From: SIG588 sp964515215
Lineage (GTDB): Bacteria; Bacillota; Clostridia; Oscillospirales; Acutalibacteraceae
NCBI GenBank assembly: GCA_964515215.1
Contig: CAZESL010000012.1
Span: forward strand, 1-31,213
Length of the DNA stretch: 31,213 nt
Reading direction: 5' to 3'
Below are positions 16,645 through 22,763 of the stretch, in pieces (positions within the stretch are counted from its first letter, which is position 1; each line of letters opens with the position of its first letter). A program made the translations under genes and the position numbers. The notes beneath the pieces are model-generated. The model made no database searches. It was not told the origin of the DNA and worked only from the letters and a program-made list of their open reading frames with translations.

Positions 16645-16673
16645 ATTGTACCGAAAAATGCGGTACTTGTCAA
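16645..16673 (-). promoter_or_regulatory. sigma-A promoter of the glycosyltransferase gene
   Basis: On the minus strand TTGACA (16668-16673) and TACAAT (16645-16650) are 17 bases apart. The -35 contains the TGA stop of the bofA homologue (16670-16672). The spacer holds a GTACCG/CGGTAC inverted repeat that runs into the -10. Confidence 0.88.
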
Positions 16674-16846
16674 CCGAGTATGGCTTTTAACACCAACAGC
16701 GTGACCGTTCCCGGTACACCGAACACACCGCACACGGTGAGGGTGAACGGATTGAGTGCCATCGACACCCCCGTGAATCCGCCGAGCATATCCACCAGCA
16801 ACAGTGCCGCAATACCGCTCGCCGCCGAACCCAACCACCGTCTCAT
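16670..16846 (-). CDS. BofA family protein (pro-sigma-K processing inhibitor-like)
   Basis: A 58-residue membrane protein that ends with NPFTLTVCGVFGVPGTVTLLVLKAILG, the conserved C-terminal BofA signature (NP-T, then GVPG). In Bacillus subtilis BofA sits in the outer forespore membrane and holds the SpoIVFB protease inactive until pro-sigma-K should be cut. Two hydrophobic segments are visible at about 5-26 and 32-55. It is shorter than Bacillus BofA (87 residues). The start at 16846 overlaps the YaaL-like stop by ATGA; an in-frame extension upstream lies inside that gene. The yaaL-bofA order is the same as in Bacillus, which supports the call. Confidence 0.82.
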   Translation of the reverse strand: MRRWLGSAASGIAALLLVDMLGGFTGVSMALNPFTLTVCGVFGVPGTVTLLVLKAILG

Positions 16847-17067
16847 ACGTTTTGCGCCCGACAGCGCACCAAACGGGACAAATAGCGGTAGCGCGCCTGC
16901 AGTGCCAACCGTTCGTACATACACGCGTCCAAAAGGTCCTCGTCGGTCTCCTCCGCAAAGCGGGAGTCCACCGACTGCAACTGCCCGCACACCGCTTGTA
17001 TCGCCTCGGCCAATGCGTCCTCCCGCACAGGCGGGCGGAGCAGATTTTCACGCAACCATTGTTTCAC
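16843..17067 (-). CDS. YaaL-like DUF2508 family protein
   Basis: A small, probably cytoplasmic protein of unknown function. The segment EETDEDLLDACMYERLALQARYRYLSRLVR matches the DUF2508/YaaL pattern (acidic turn, LIDA-YE-nAL-aRY-yL). In Bacillus yaaL sits between recR and bofA; here recR is absent but bofA follows with a four-base overlap. The start is uncertain: GAGGTGAT is best spaced for the GTG at 17067 (74 residues), while an ATG at 17073 and a GTG at 17076 overlap the ribosome site. Confidence 0.78.
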   Translation of the reverse strand: MKQWLRENLLRPPVREDALAEAIQAVCGQLQSVDSRFAEETDEDLLDACMYERLALQARYRYLSRLVRCRAQNV

Positions 17068-17085
17068 TGCCATCACCTCACTGGG

Positions 17086-17115
17086 AGTATATGACAGCGA
17101 GGAGAGAATTTATAC
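17086..17115 (-). promoter_or_regulatory. candidate sigma-E promoter of the YaaL-like/bofA pair
   Basis: On the minus strand GTATAAA (17109-17115) is followed after 15 bases by CATATACT (17086-17093). The -10 matches seven of eight positions of the Bacillus sigma-E pattern; the -35 matches weakly. bofA is sigma-E dependent in Bacillus. Confidence 0.35.
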
Positions 17116-17153
17116 AAAAAAACACCCGCGTGTCTAAAGAACACACGGGTGTT
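17116..17153 (-). terminator. intrinsic terminator after secG
   Basis: On the minus strand 17141-17153 pairs with 17121-17133 (about 13 bp with one G-U pair) around a 7-base loop, followed by a U run. It begins 13 bases after the secG stop. Confidence 0.93.
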
Positions 17154-17166
17154 TGACTTGCTTTGC

Positions 17167-17418
17167 TTATTTCGCCACAAACTGGGTGACCAACATACCG
17201 ACGAACACCAACACGAAGAACGCGATGGAGATCACCTTGGTCCACTTGGACAGGAACGCATCGAGCGTACGCGCCTTACCCTTTTCCATAAAGGTATCCG
17301 CCGCGCCCGAAATAGCACCCAGATTCGCCTCACGGCCTTCCTGCAGCAACACCACAGCGATGACGAGCAACGCCATAATGATCAACACGATACCGATAAT
17401 GTATTCCCAAATACCCAT
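17167..17418 (-). CDS. secG: preprotein translocase subunit SecG
   Basis: SecG is the small third subunit of the SecYEG channel and assists SecA-driven protein export. The 83-residue protein has the expected two membrane helices, about 4-24 (WEYIIGIVLIIMALLVIAVVLLQ) and 61-80 (VISIAFFVLVFVGMLVTQFV), joined by a glycine-rich cytoplasmic loop EGREANLGAISGAADTFMEK. The ATG at 17418 has CGGAGGTAAG upstream; the longer in-frame reading lies in the leader. It is a single-gene unit with its own promoter and terminator. Confidence 0.95.
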   Translation of the reverse strand: MGIWEYIIGIVLIIMALLVIAVVLLQEGREANLGAISGAADTFMEKGKARTLDAFLSKWTKVISIAFFVLVFVGMLVTQFVAK

Positions 17419-17460
17419 TTTACTTACCTCCGAACATACATTTCCATAAATAACAGCGGT

Positions 17461-17489
17461 ATTATACCACACTCATTTTGAAAATGCAA
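17461..17489 (-). promoter_or_regulatory. sigma-A promoter of secG
   Basis: On the minus strand TTGCAT (17484-17489) and TATAAT (17461-17466) are 17 bases apart. The bases around and upstream of the -35 (17485-17498) are identical over 14 positions to those of the rplS promoter. Confidence 0.88.
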
Positions 17490-17505
17490 GTGTTTTTTGC
17501 AAAAT

Positions 17506-18234
17506 TTACGTTTCGCGGTGGGTGGTGACCTCTCCCGCCGTCAACGTGCGGCACACACCCGCTTCTTCAACCGTCAGCCCGCCGTTATCGTCCACACCGC
17601 ACACCCGTGCCGTGTGTGCTTCACCGCGTTCATAAAAGGTGACCGTCTGCCCGTTCAGGATGGAACGCGAACGGTACCCCTCAAGGAAAGTGCGCGCCGA
17701 AAGATCGGCGGTATAAGCGGCGAGGCGCGTGAGAATATCCGCCGCCAAGCGGTCACGCGCATCGGGTGGTGCCGATTCGCACAGTGCCCCCGCCGTGCCC
17801 GCGATATCCGCCGCAAAACCGTCGGCGGGCGGTGTGATATTCACACCGAAGCCCACCACGATACACACGGTATCCCGAAGGGTGACCCCTTCCGCCAGGA
17901 TGCCGCAGACTTTACGTCCGTCCAACACCAGATCGTTCACCCATTTGATGCCGACCGCACGACCGCAGAGCGCTTCGCACGCTTCGGCCGCCGCCACCGC
18001 CGCCGCGACCGTCCACAAGGGGCTGACCCCCTCACCGATCGGACGGCGAAACAACACGCTCATGTACAGTCCGCCGTGCGGCGAGTGAAAGGTCCGTCCC
18101 ATGCGCCCGTGCCCGCCGTATTGACGGTCGGCGATCAACACCGTACCGTCGGGCACACCGTCGAGCGCCATGCGCTTTACCTGCGTGTTGGTAGAATCGA
18201 TCTCCCCCACGCGTTGTATCTGCCACTCACTCAT
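17506..18234 (-). CDS. birA: biotin--[acetyl-CoA-carboxylase] ligase (short form)
   Basis: Activates biotin as biotinyl-AMP and attaches it to carrier-domain lysines of biotin enzymes. The 242 residues contain only the catalytic and C-terminal domains: STNTQVKR at 14-21, the adenylate-binding loop GGHGRMGRTF near 40-49, the KWVNDL motif near 97-102, and VGFGVNI near 125. The N-terminal helix-turn-helix of bifunctional BirA is missing, so this form should not repress biotin genes itself. The ATG overlaps the thiN stop by eight bases. No biotin synthesis genes are nearby. Confidence 0.94.
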   Translation of the reverse strand: MSEWQIQRVGEIDSTNTQVKRMALDGVPDGTVLIADRQYGGHGRMGRTFHSPHGGLYMSVLFRRPIGEGVSPLWTVAAAVAAAEACEALCGRAVGIKWVNDLVLDGRKVCGILAEGVTLRDTVCIVVGFGVNITPPADGFAADIAGTAGALCESAPPDARDRLAADILTRLAAYTADLSARTFLEGYRSRSILNGQTVTFYERGEAHTARVCGVDDNGGLTVEEAGVCRTLTAGEVTTHRET

Positions 18235-18862
18235 CGAAGGTCACCTCGTCTGCCGTGCCCGTCCAATAGATCAGCACAGCCCCCTCCGCTACCGAAACGG
18301 TGCAGGGCTCACCCGTAAAATGGTTGCTGACCCCCAGCGCGTGCTCTGCCGTGAGGGTGCCGTTTACAAGCGGGTAATACGCCCCCTCGATCGTCACGCC
18401 GTGGGCATCGCCGCCCTGGGCGAAGAGGGAGAGGGTGCCTTCGGCCGTTTTCGGAAAACGCACCGTACCGCCTTGCAGAGCGGTGAAACATTCCCCCTCC
18501 CCGCACAGCACGGCACGACCGCCGCGCCGTACCACCCACAACAGCGTTTGCAGGTTGGCAAGGGTGTGGTCACTGCGCCCGCCCGTGCCCGCCAACAGGC
18601 GGAAGTCACGAAAACCCGCTTCCCACGCGAGACGCACGGCAAGTTGCGTGTCGGTATCGTCCTTTTCCACGGGATAGATCAGCACGCCCTCACCTTGCGG
18701 TGTCGCGCCGAGCGAATCAAAATCCCCCACGATACGGTCGGGGGTGATACCGCGCACACGCAAATGCCGCAAGCCGCCGTCCGCCGCGATCACTAAGTCC
18801 CCCGCCGACGGTGTGAACGGCGCGCAATACGCCGCCGCCCCCACGATATAACAGACCGCCAT
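18227..18862 (-). CDS. thiN: thiamine pyrophosphokinase
   Basis: Transfers pyrophosphate from ATP to thiamine to form the cofactor thiamine diphosphate. The 211-residue protein has the family motifs: VIAADGGLRHL near 24-34, DRIVGDFDSLG near 43-53, EKDDTDTQLAV near 67-77 and GGRSDHTLANLQ near 93-104; the aspartates bind magnesium. I start it at 18862, with AAGGGGGTGG before the ATG; a longer reading to 18919 overlaps the promoter. It is cotranscribed with birA, so both are cofactor genes. No TPP riboswitch is visible upstream. Confidence 0.95.
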   Translation of the reverse strand: MAVCYIVGAAAYCAPFTPSAGDLVIAADGGLRHLRVRGITPDRIVGDFDSLGATPQGEGVLIYPVEKDDTDTQLAVRLAWEAGFRDFRLLAGTGGRSDHTLANLQTLLWVVRRGGRAVLCGEGECFTALQGGTVRFPKTAEGTLSLFAQGGDAHGVTIEGAYYPLVNGTLTAEHALGVSNHFTGEPCTVSVAEGAVLIYWTGTADEVTFDE

Positions 18863-18886
18863 ACGGCCACCCCCTTCTTTTCTACT

Positions 18887-18915
18887 ATTGTACGCGTATA
18901 CGCGCAAAAAATCAA
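18887..18915 (-). promoter_or_regulatory. sigma-A promoter of thiN-birA with a palindromic spacer
   Basis: On the minus strand TTGATT (18910-18915) and TACAAT (18887-18892) are 17 bases apart. A perfect 12-bp palindrome, CGCGTATACGCG, fills 18893-18904 of the spacer and could be an operator. Confidence 0.75.
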
Positions 18916-18960
18916 GCACAAAAATGCAGACGACTCTACCACACGGGGCGTCGTGTGTCT

Positions 18961-19044
18961 CTCGCGGCGCGTCGAAGATCGCCGCGCCCTACGTTTTCCC
19001 ATTGGGCGCGTAATCGGCGGACAGCCGAGGACGGCTGTCCCTAC
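18961..19044. repeat. two dispersed palindromes ending in CCCTAC
   Basis: The divergent gap between thiN and zur (18863-19219) holds no gene. Apart from the thiN promoter (18887-18915) and the zur promoter and operator (19153-19200), it is filled with GC-rich hairpins. One spans about 18965-18992 (GGCGCG/CGCGCC) and one 19019-19044 (GGACAGCC/GGCTGTCC). Both end in CCCTAC although the stems differ. This variable-stem, constant-tail design resembles dispersed repeats common in clostridial genomes. Confidence 0.85.
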
Positions 19045-19074
19045 GGCGCACGCCGTAAGTGTGTATTCGGTCGG

Positions 19075-19152
19075 AATGCGGGCGGCAGATTGCCGCTGGA
19101 ATGCGGGCGGCAGATTGCCGCTGAAATGCGGGCGGCAGATTGCCGCCCCTAC
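19075..19152. repeat. three tandem 25-bp repeats, each a GCGGCA/TGCCGC hairpin
   Basis: Units start at 19075, 19100 and 19125 with a 25-base period and near identity. Each contains GCGGCA-gat-TGCCGC, a 6-bp stem with a 3-base loop. The last unit ends in CCCCTAC, like the two hairpins to its left, and the zur -35 begins at once. Confidence 0.95.
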
Positions 19153-19181
19153 TTGACAAAATTATTCGCAACGAGTATACT
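19153..19181 (+). promoter_or_regulatory. sigma-A promoter of zur-znuACB
   Basis: TTGACA (19153-19158) and TATACT (19176-19181) are 17 bases apart. The transcription start is expected near 19188, inside the inverted repeat that follows. Confidence 0.9.
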
Positions 19182-19200
19182 ATTGAGAGTAATTCTCAAT
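19182..19200 (+). promoter_or_regulatory. Fur/Zur-type operator overlapping the zur transcription start
   Basis: ATTGAGAGTAATTCTCAAT has perfect 7-base arms around GTAAT. Size, AT content and position are those of a Fur-family box. Binding here would block initiation, so zinc-loaded repressor should shut off its own gene and the transporter. Zur as the ligand is inferred from the operon. Confidence 0.8.
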
Positions 19201-19219
19201 TTTTGTGAGGTGAGTGACG

Positions 19220-19621
19220 TTGTCCACCCATTACTGCACCGACGGCAGGGAGTTGCTGCTGCAATTTTTGCGCGAACACGCGGATACTCCTTGCACCATC
19301 GAGGAGATCGCCGCCGCCCTGCCGACGGGCAAAAGCACGTTATATCGGCTGATGACCGCTTTGGTGGCGGATGGCACGGTGCGCCGTTTTGTGCGGGGCA
19401 ACAGCCGCCAGTTTACCTATCAAATTCTGGGTGACGAGCACTGTCACGACCATTTGCATTTGAAGTGCGTCGATTGCGGGCGAGTGGTGCATCTGGATCA
19501 CGATATCACCACCTTCGTGGAACGCGAACTGTTAAAGCGCCACCATTTCACCGCCGACGAGAGCGCCACCATGCTGTTCGGGCGGTGTGAGACATGCGCC
19601 GAGAAAGGATGTACCGTATGA
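19220..19621 (+). CDS. zur: Fur-family metal regulator, probably zinc-responsive Zur
   Basis: A 133-residue repressor of the Fur family. The winged helix is at about 20-65 (TIEEIAAALPTGKSTLYRLMTALVADGTVRRF). The dimerisation domain has HCHDHLHLKCVDCGRVVHLD and, at the end, CETC; the CVDC/CETC pairs form the structural zinc site and the His-rich strand the sensing site. Function as Zur is inferred because the gene heads a zinc-importer operon and has a Fur-type box at its promoter. Start: AGGTGA at 19208-19213 is best spaced for the TTG at 19220; a GTG at 19214 would touch the ribosome site. The stop overlaps the znuA ATG. Confidence 0.88.
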   Translation: MSTHYCTDGRELLLQFLREHADTPCTIEEIAAALPTGKSTLYRLMTALVADGTVRRFVRGNSRQFTYQILGDEHCHDHLHLKCVDCGRVVHLDHDITTFVERELLKRHHFTADESATMLFGRCETCAEKGCTV

Positions 19622-20502
19622 TAAAACGTATCGTTGCCTTGTTGCTTGCGGCGCTCTGCCTGCTCGGATGCACGGGATGCGGCACGGGTGAAAAAACGAA
19701 CGACAAACTCACCGTTATCTGCACGGTGTTTCCGCCGTACGATTTCGTGCGGACCATCGCCCCCGAAGCAGACGTTTCGCTTCTTCTCCCGCCGGGGCAG
19801 GAAACGCATTCCTACGAGCCGACACCGCGGGATATCGTGGACATTCAAAACTGTGATCTGTTCGTTTACGTGGGCGGCGAATCGGACGCGTGGGTCACGG
19901 ATATGCTCGCCGCCATGGATGAACCGCCAAACACGCTGACCTTGCTCGACTGCGTAGGTCTCTCCCCCGCCGGGGAAGCGGACGAGCACGTGTGGACCTC
20001 GCCCGCATACGCGATCGACATCGTACACGCGCTCGAGGATACGCTGTGCGGTCTGCGTCCCGCAGACGATGCGGCATTGCGCGCCAATGCGGACAAGTAT
20101 ACGGCCGATCTTCAAAAGTTGGACGAGCAGTTTCTCGAAACGGTGCAAAACGGTACGCGGCGCACGCTCGTGTTTGCCGACCGTTTCCCCTTCCGCCATT
20201 TCACCGAAGATTACGGTCTGCACGCCGAAACGGCATACGCGGGGTGTGACCACTCTGCCGAGCCGTCTGCCGCGACGATAGCGGCGCTGGCCGACACGGT
20301 GAAGGCACAAAGCATTCCCGTGGTGCTGTACATTGAATTCTCCAACCAAAAGTTGGCCGATACCGTGTGCGAGGCAACGGGAGCCGAAAAGCGTCTGTTC
20401 CACTCTTGCCACAACGTAACCAAGGCGGAACTGGAAAGCGGTGTCACCTATCTGTCGCTGATGACGCAAAATCTTACCGTGTTGAAGGAGGCGCTTGGAT
20501 AA
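19618..20502 (+). CDS. znuA: zinc ABC transporter substrate-binding lipoprotein
   Basis: A 294-residue cluster-9 (ZnuA/TroA-type) metal-binding protein, expected on the outer face of the membrane. A lipoprotein signal is seen at 1-18 (LLLAALCLLGC, Cys18). Likely metal ligands are His64 in ETHSYEP, His124 in DEHVW, His194 in PFRHFTEDYG, and an acidic residue late in the chain (VLYIEFSNQK). The long His-rich loop of some ZnuA proteins is absent, so manganese cannot be excluded from this protein alone; Zur and the operon favour zinc. The ATG overlaps the zur stop (ATGA) and has AAAGGAT upstream. The last base of its stop is the first of znuC. Confidence 0.92.
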   Translation: MIKRIVALLLAALCLLGCTGCGTGEKTNDKLTVICTVFPPYDFVRTIAPEADVSLLLPPGQETHSYEPTPRDIVDIQNCDLFVYVGGESDAWVTDMLAAMDEPPNTLTLLDCVGLSPAGEADEHVWTSPAYAIDIVHALEDTLCGLRPADDAALRANADKYTADLQKLDEQFLETVQNGTRRTLVFADRFPFRHFTEDYGLHAETAYAGCDHSAEPSAATIAALADTVKAQSIPVVLYIEFSNQKLADTVCEATGAEKRLFHSCHNVTKAELESGVTYLSLMTQNLTVLKEALG

Positions 20503-21212
20503 TGAGTTTGATTGCCTGCCGCGATGCCGTTTTCGGCTATGACGGACACACGGTGCTGTCGGACGTTTCACTGACACTGAACGCGGGTGAGTACCTGTGT
20601 ATCGTGGGCGAAAACGGTTCGGGCAAAAGCACGCTTATTCAAGGATTGTTGCGCCTGAAAGCGCCGACGGAAGGCACCGTCACCTACGGCGACGGATTGG
20701 CACCGCACGAGATCGGGTATCTGCCGCAACAGACCGACTATCGGCGCGACTTCCCCGCAAGTGTGTACGAAGTGGTGTTGTCGGGATGCCTGAACCGTTT
20801 GGGCACGCGCCCGTTTTACACCCGCACCCATAAGGCAGAAGCGCGGCACAGCATGGAACTGCTCGACATTCTCCCCCTGCGCCACCGCAGTTTTCACGCA
20901 CTGTCGGGCGGGCAGCGACAGCGGGTATTGTTGGCGCGGGCGCTGTGCGCCACCCAAAAGGTGCTGTTGCTCGACGAGCCTGCCGCGGGGTTAGACCCGC
21001 TCGTGACGGCGGAACTGTATAAAGTCATTCATCACTTGAACCGCGACCACGGGGTAGCGATCATCATGGTATCGCACGATCCCACCGCCGTGCGGGAACA
21101 CGCCACCCACGTCTTACATCTCGGCGGCCGTCCCCTCTTCTTCGGTACGCGGGAGATGTACCTGCAAAGCGAGATCGGGCAGCGTTTTTTGGGAGGTGAG
21201 AGCCATGTTTGA
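20502..21212 (+). CDS. znuC: zinc ABC transporter ATP-binding protein
   Basis: The 236-residue ATPase that powers metal import. It has Walker A GENGSGKST (36-44), the Q-loop in LPQQTD near 75-78, the ABC signature LSGGQ (134-138), Walker B VLLLDEP (154-160) and the switch histidine in MVSHDP near 190. Length and motifs fit the metal-importer family. GAAGGAG lies upstream and the start overlaps the znuA stop by one base (TAATG). It overlaps znuB by eight bases, so the four genes are tightly coupled. Confidence 0.94.
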   Translation: MSLIACRDAVFGYDGHTVLSDVSLTLNAGEYLCIVGENGSGKSTLIQGLLRLKAPTEGTVTYGDGLAPHEIGYLPQQTDYRRDFPASVYEVVLSGCLNRLGTRPFYTRTHKAEARHSMELLDILPLRHRSFHALSGGQRQRVLLARALCATQKVLLLDEPAAGLDPLVTAELYKVIHHLNRDHGVAIIMVSHDPTAVREHATHVLHLGGRPLFFGTREMYLQSEIGQRFLGGESHV

Positions 21213-22026
21213 GTTGATCGGGCAAATGCTCTCCTACCCGTTTTTGGTGCGGGCGCTGATCGTGGGTGTGTTGGTCTCGCTGTGCGCCGCATTGCTTGGC
21301 GTGACTTTGGTGCTCAAACGCTATTCCATGATCGGTGACGGGCTTTCCCACGTCGGGTTCGGCGCGCTGGCGATTGCCGCGGCACTCGGTGCCGCCCCGC
21401 TGGCGGTGTGTATTCCCGTGGTCTCCCTCGCCGCCGTGCTGTTGCTTCGGTTAAGTGAGAGTACCCGCATCAAAGGGGACGCCGCAACGGCGCTCATCTC
21501 CTCGGGGTCGCTGGCGGTCGGCGTGCTCGTCGTGTCGCTTTCGGGCGGCATGAACACCGACGTGAACAATTACATGTTCGGCAGTATCCTCTCGCTCAGC
21601 CGCGAAGATACCGTGCTCAGCGTAATACTGGCGGTCGTCGTACTGCTTCTCTATCTCTTGTTCTTCAACCGCTTATTTGCGGTGACGTTTGACGAGACGT
21701 TCGCCCGTGCAACGGGTACGAAGGCGGGAATGTATAATCTGCTCGTCGCCCTGCTGACCGCCGTAACGGTAGTGCTGGGTATGCGGATGATGGGCGCCTT
21801 GCTCATCTCTTCGCTGATCATCTTCCCCGCGCTCTCCGCTATGCGGGTGTGCCGCACCTTTCGCCGCACGGCGGTGACGGCGGCGGTACTGTCGGTCACC
21901 TGTTTTCTGATCGGTACGGTGGCATCCTTCGCATGGGAATTGCCCACGGGTGCCACGGTGGTGGCGGTGAACATTCTCGCTTTTGCCGTGTGTGCGGTTG
22001 CGGGGATGGTCAGACGAAAAGGTTGA
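21205..22026 (+). CDS. znuB: zinc ABC transporter membrane permease
   Basis: A 273-residue ABC-3 family permease with about eight hydrophobic helices, for example 15-34 (LVRALIVGVLVSLCAALLGVTL), 50-70, 85-110, 130-150 and several more toward the C terminus. The conserved GDGLSHVGFGALAIA block near 47-61 and the LISSLIIFPALSAM stretch near 195-208 are typical. GGGAGGTGA before the ATG at 21205 sets the start; an ATG nine bases earlier is less well spaced. It completes the zur-znuACB operon and is followed by a long perfect hairpin. Confidence 0.94.
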   Translation: MFELIGQMLSYPFLVRALIVGVLVSLCAALLGVTLVLKRYSMIGDGLSHVGFGALAIAAALGAAPLAVCIPVVSLAAVLLLRLSESTRIKGDAATALISSGSLAVGVLVVSLSGGMNTDVNNYMFGSILSLSREDTVLSVILAVVVLLLYLLFFNRLFAVTFDETFARATGTKAGMYNLLVALLTAVTVVLGMRMMGALLISSLIIFPALSAMRVCRTFRRTAVTAAVLSVTCFLIGTVASFAWELPTGATVVAVNILAFAVCAVAGMVRRKG

Positions 22027-22035
22027 TACTTACAA

Positions 22036-22087
22036 GACAATAGACCCTATCCAAAGGTGTGCGCACCTTTGGATAGGGTCTATTGTC
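22036..22087. terminator. 24-bp perfect hairpin between convergent operons, probable bidirectional terminator
   Basis: 22036-22059 and 22064-22087 are perfectly complementary with a TGCG loop. It lies between the znuB stop (10 bases away) and the HD gene stop (8 bases away). Neither side has a U run, so it is not a classical intrinsic terminator. It may still stop both transcripts or protect their 3' ends. Confidence 0.7.
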
Positions 22088-22094
22088 ATTTAGA

Positions 22095-22754
22095 TCACAT
22101 CACACACTGTCCATTGATGAACAGGGTAAATCTCACACCGAGTTTTTCGGCGGCGCGGCGGCAGAGGAGCATACGTTCCATAAACACTTCGAAATACTCC
22201 ATCACACTGCCGTACTGCGTATCCACCGTCAGCCGCAGGGCGAGGGTAGTCTTATCGTCGTTCAATTCCAATGACGAGTGCTCTACCGAATAGTTCACAC
22301 GGTCGTGAATATCGAACTTCGTCAGATCGTGATTACGCACGCGGGTGCGGCGCACGTCGGATTTATCCGCCAGAATGAGTGCCGCCGACACCTCATTCAC
22401 CGGCACACCCGTGCCTTCGTCGTGGTTGCCGATGGCGGTCACCACCGTGGCGATCTCGGCCGCGTCCATATCCAAACGGTCAAGAATACGGAACGCCATC
22501 ACCGCACCGCTTTGCGAATGCTCAATGCGGTTGACGAGATTGCCGATATCGTGCAGATACCCCGCGATACGGGCGAGTTCCGCCGTGCGCTCGGAAACCC
22601 CAAGTTCCGAAAGCAGACGTCCCGCCTCCGTCGCCACGCGGGTGACGTGGGCAAAGCTGTGTTCGGTAAACCCAAGTGCCTCCAGCGATTCGTCCGCACG
22701 GGTAATGTAGGTGCGGATATCCTCACGGCGGCGCAGTTCGTCAAAAGTAATCAT
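22095..22754 (-). CDS. HD-domain metal-dependent phosphohydrolase
   Basis: A 219-residue cytoplasmic protein of the HD superfamily. Metal-binding positions are visible: His36 (FAHVTRV), His68-Asp69 (GYLHDIGN), a downstream His79 (RIEHSQSGA) and His111 (IGNHDEG), followed by ALILADKSD. The last 70 residues form a beta-rich tail of unknown role. Members act on nucleotides or cyclic dinucleotides; no substrate can be named. GAGGAAAACGT precedes the ATG. The start is nine bases after the thuA-like stop, so the two are likely cotranscribed. Confidence 0.87.
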   Translation of the reverse strand: MITFDELRRREDIRTYITRADESLEALGFTEHSFAHVTRVATEAGRLLSELGVSERTAELARIAGYLHDIGNLVNRIEHSQSGAVMAFRILDRLDMDAAEIATVVTAIGNHDEGTGVPVNEVSAALILADKSDVRRTRVRNHDLTKFDIHDRVNYSVEHSSLELNDDKTTLALRLTVDTQYGSVMEYFEVFMERMLLCRRAAEKLGVRFTLFINGQCVM

Positions 22755-22763
22755 ACGTTTTCC

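Noticed and set aside
17506..18234. BirA as biotin repressor acting on the thiN-birA palindrome
   Set aside because: The protein begins directly with the catalytic domain and has no helix-turn-helix.
18863..18886. TPP riboswitch before thiN
   Set aside because: Only about 20 bases separate the -10 box from the start codon and no TPP core motif is present.
19075..19152. CRISPR array
   Set aside because: The three 25-bp units are contiguous, with no unique spacers and no cas genes. They are tandem hairpin repeats.
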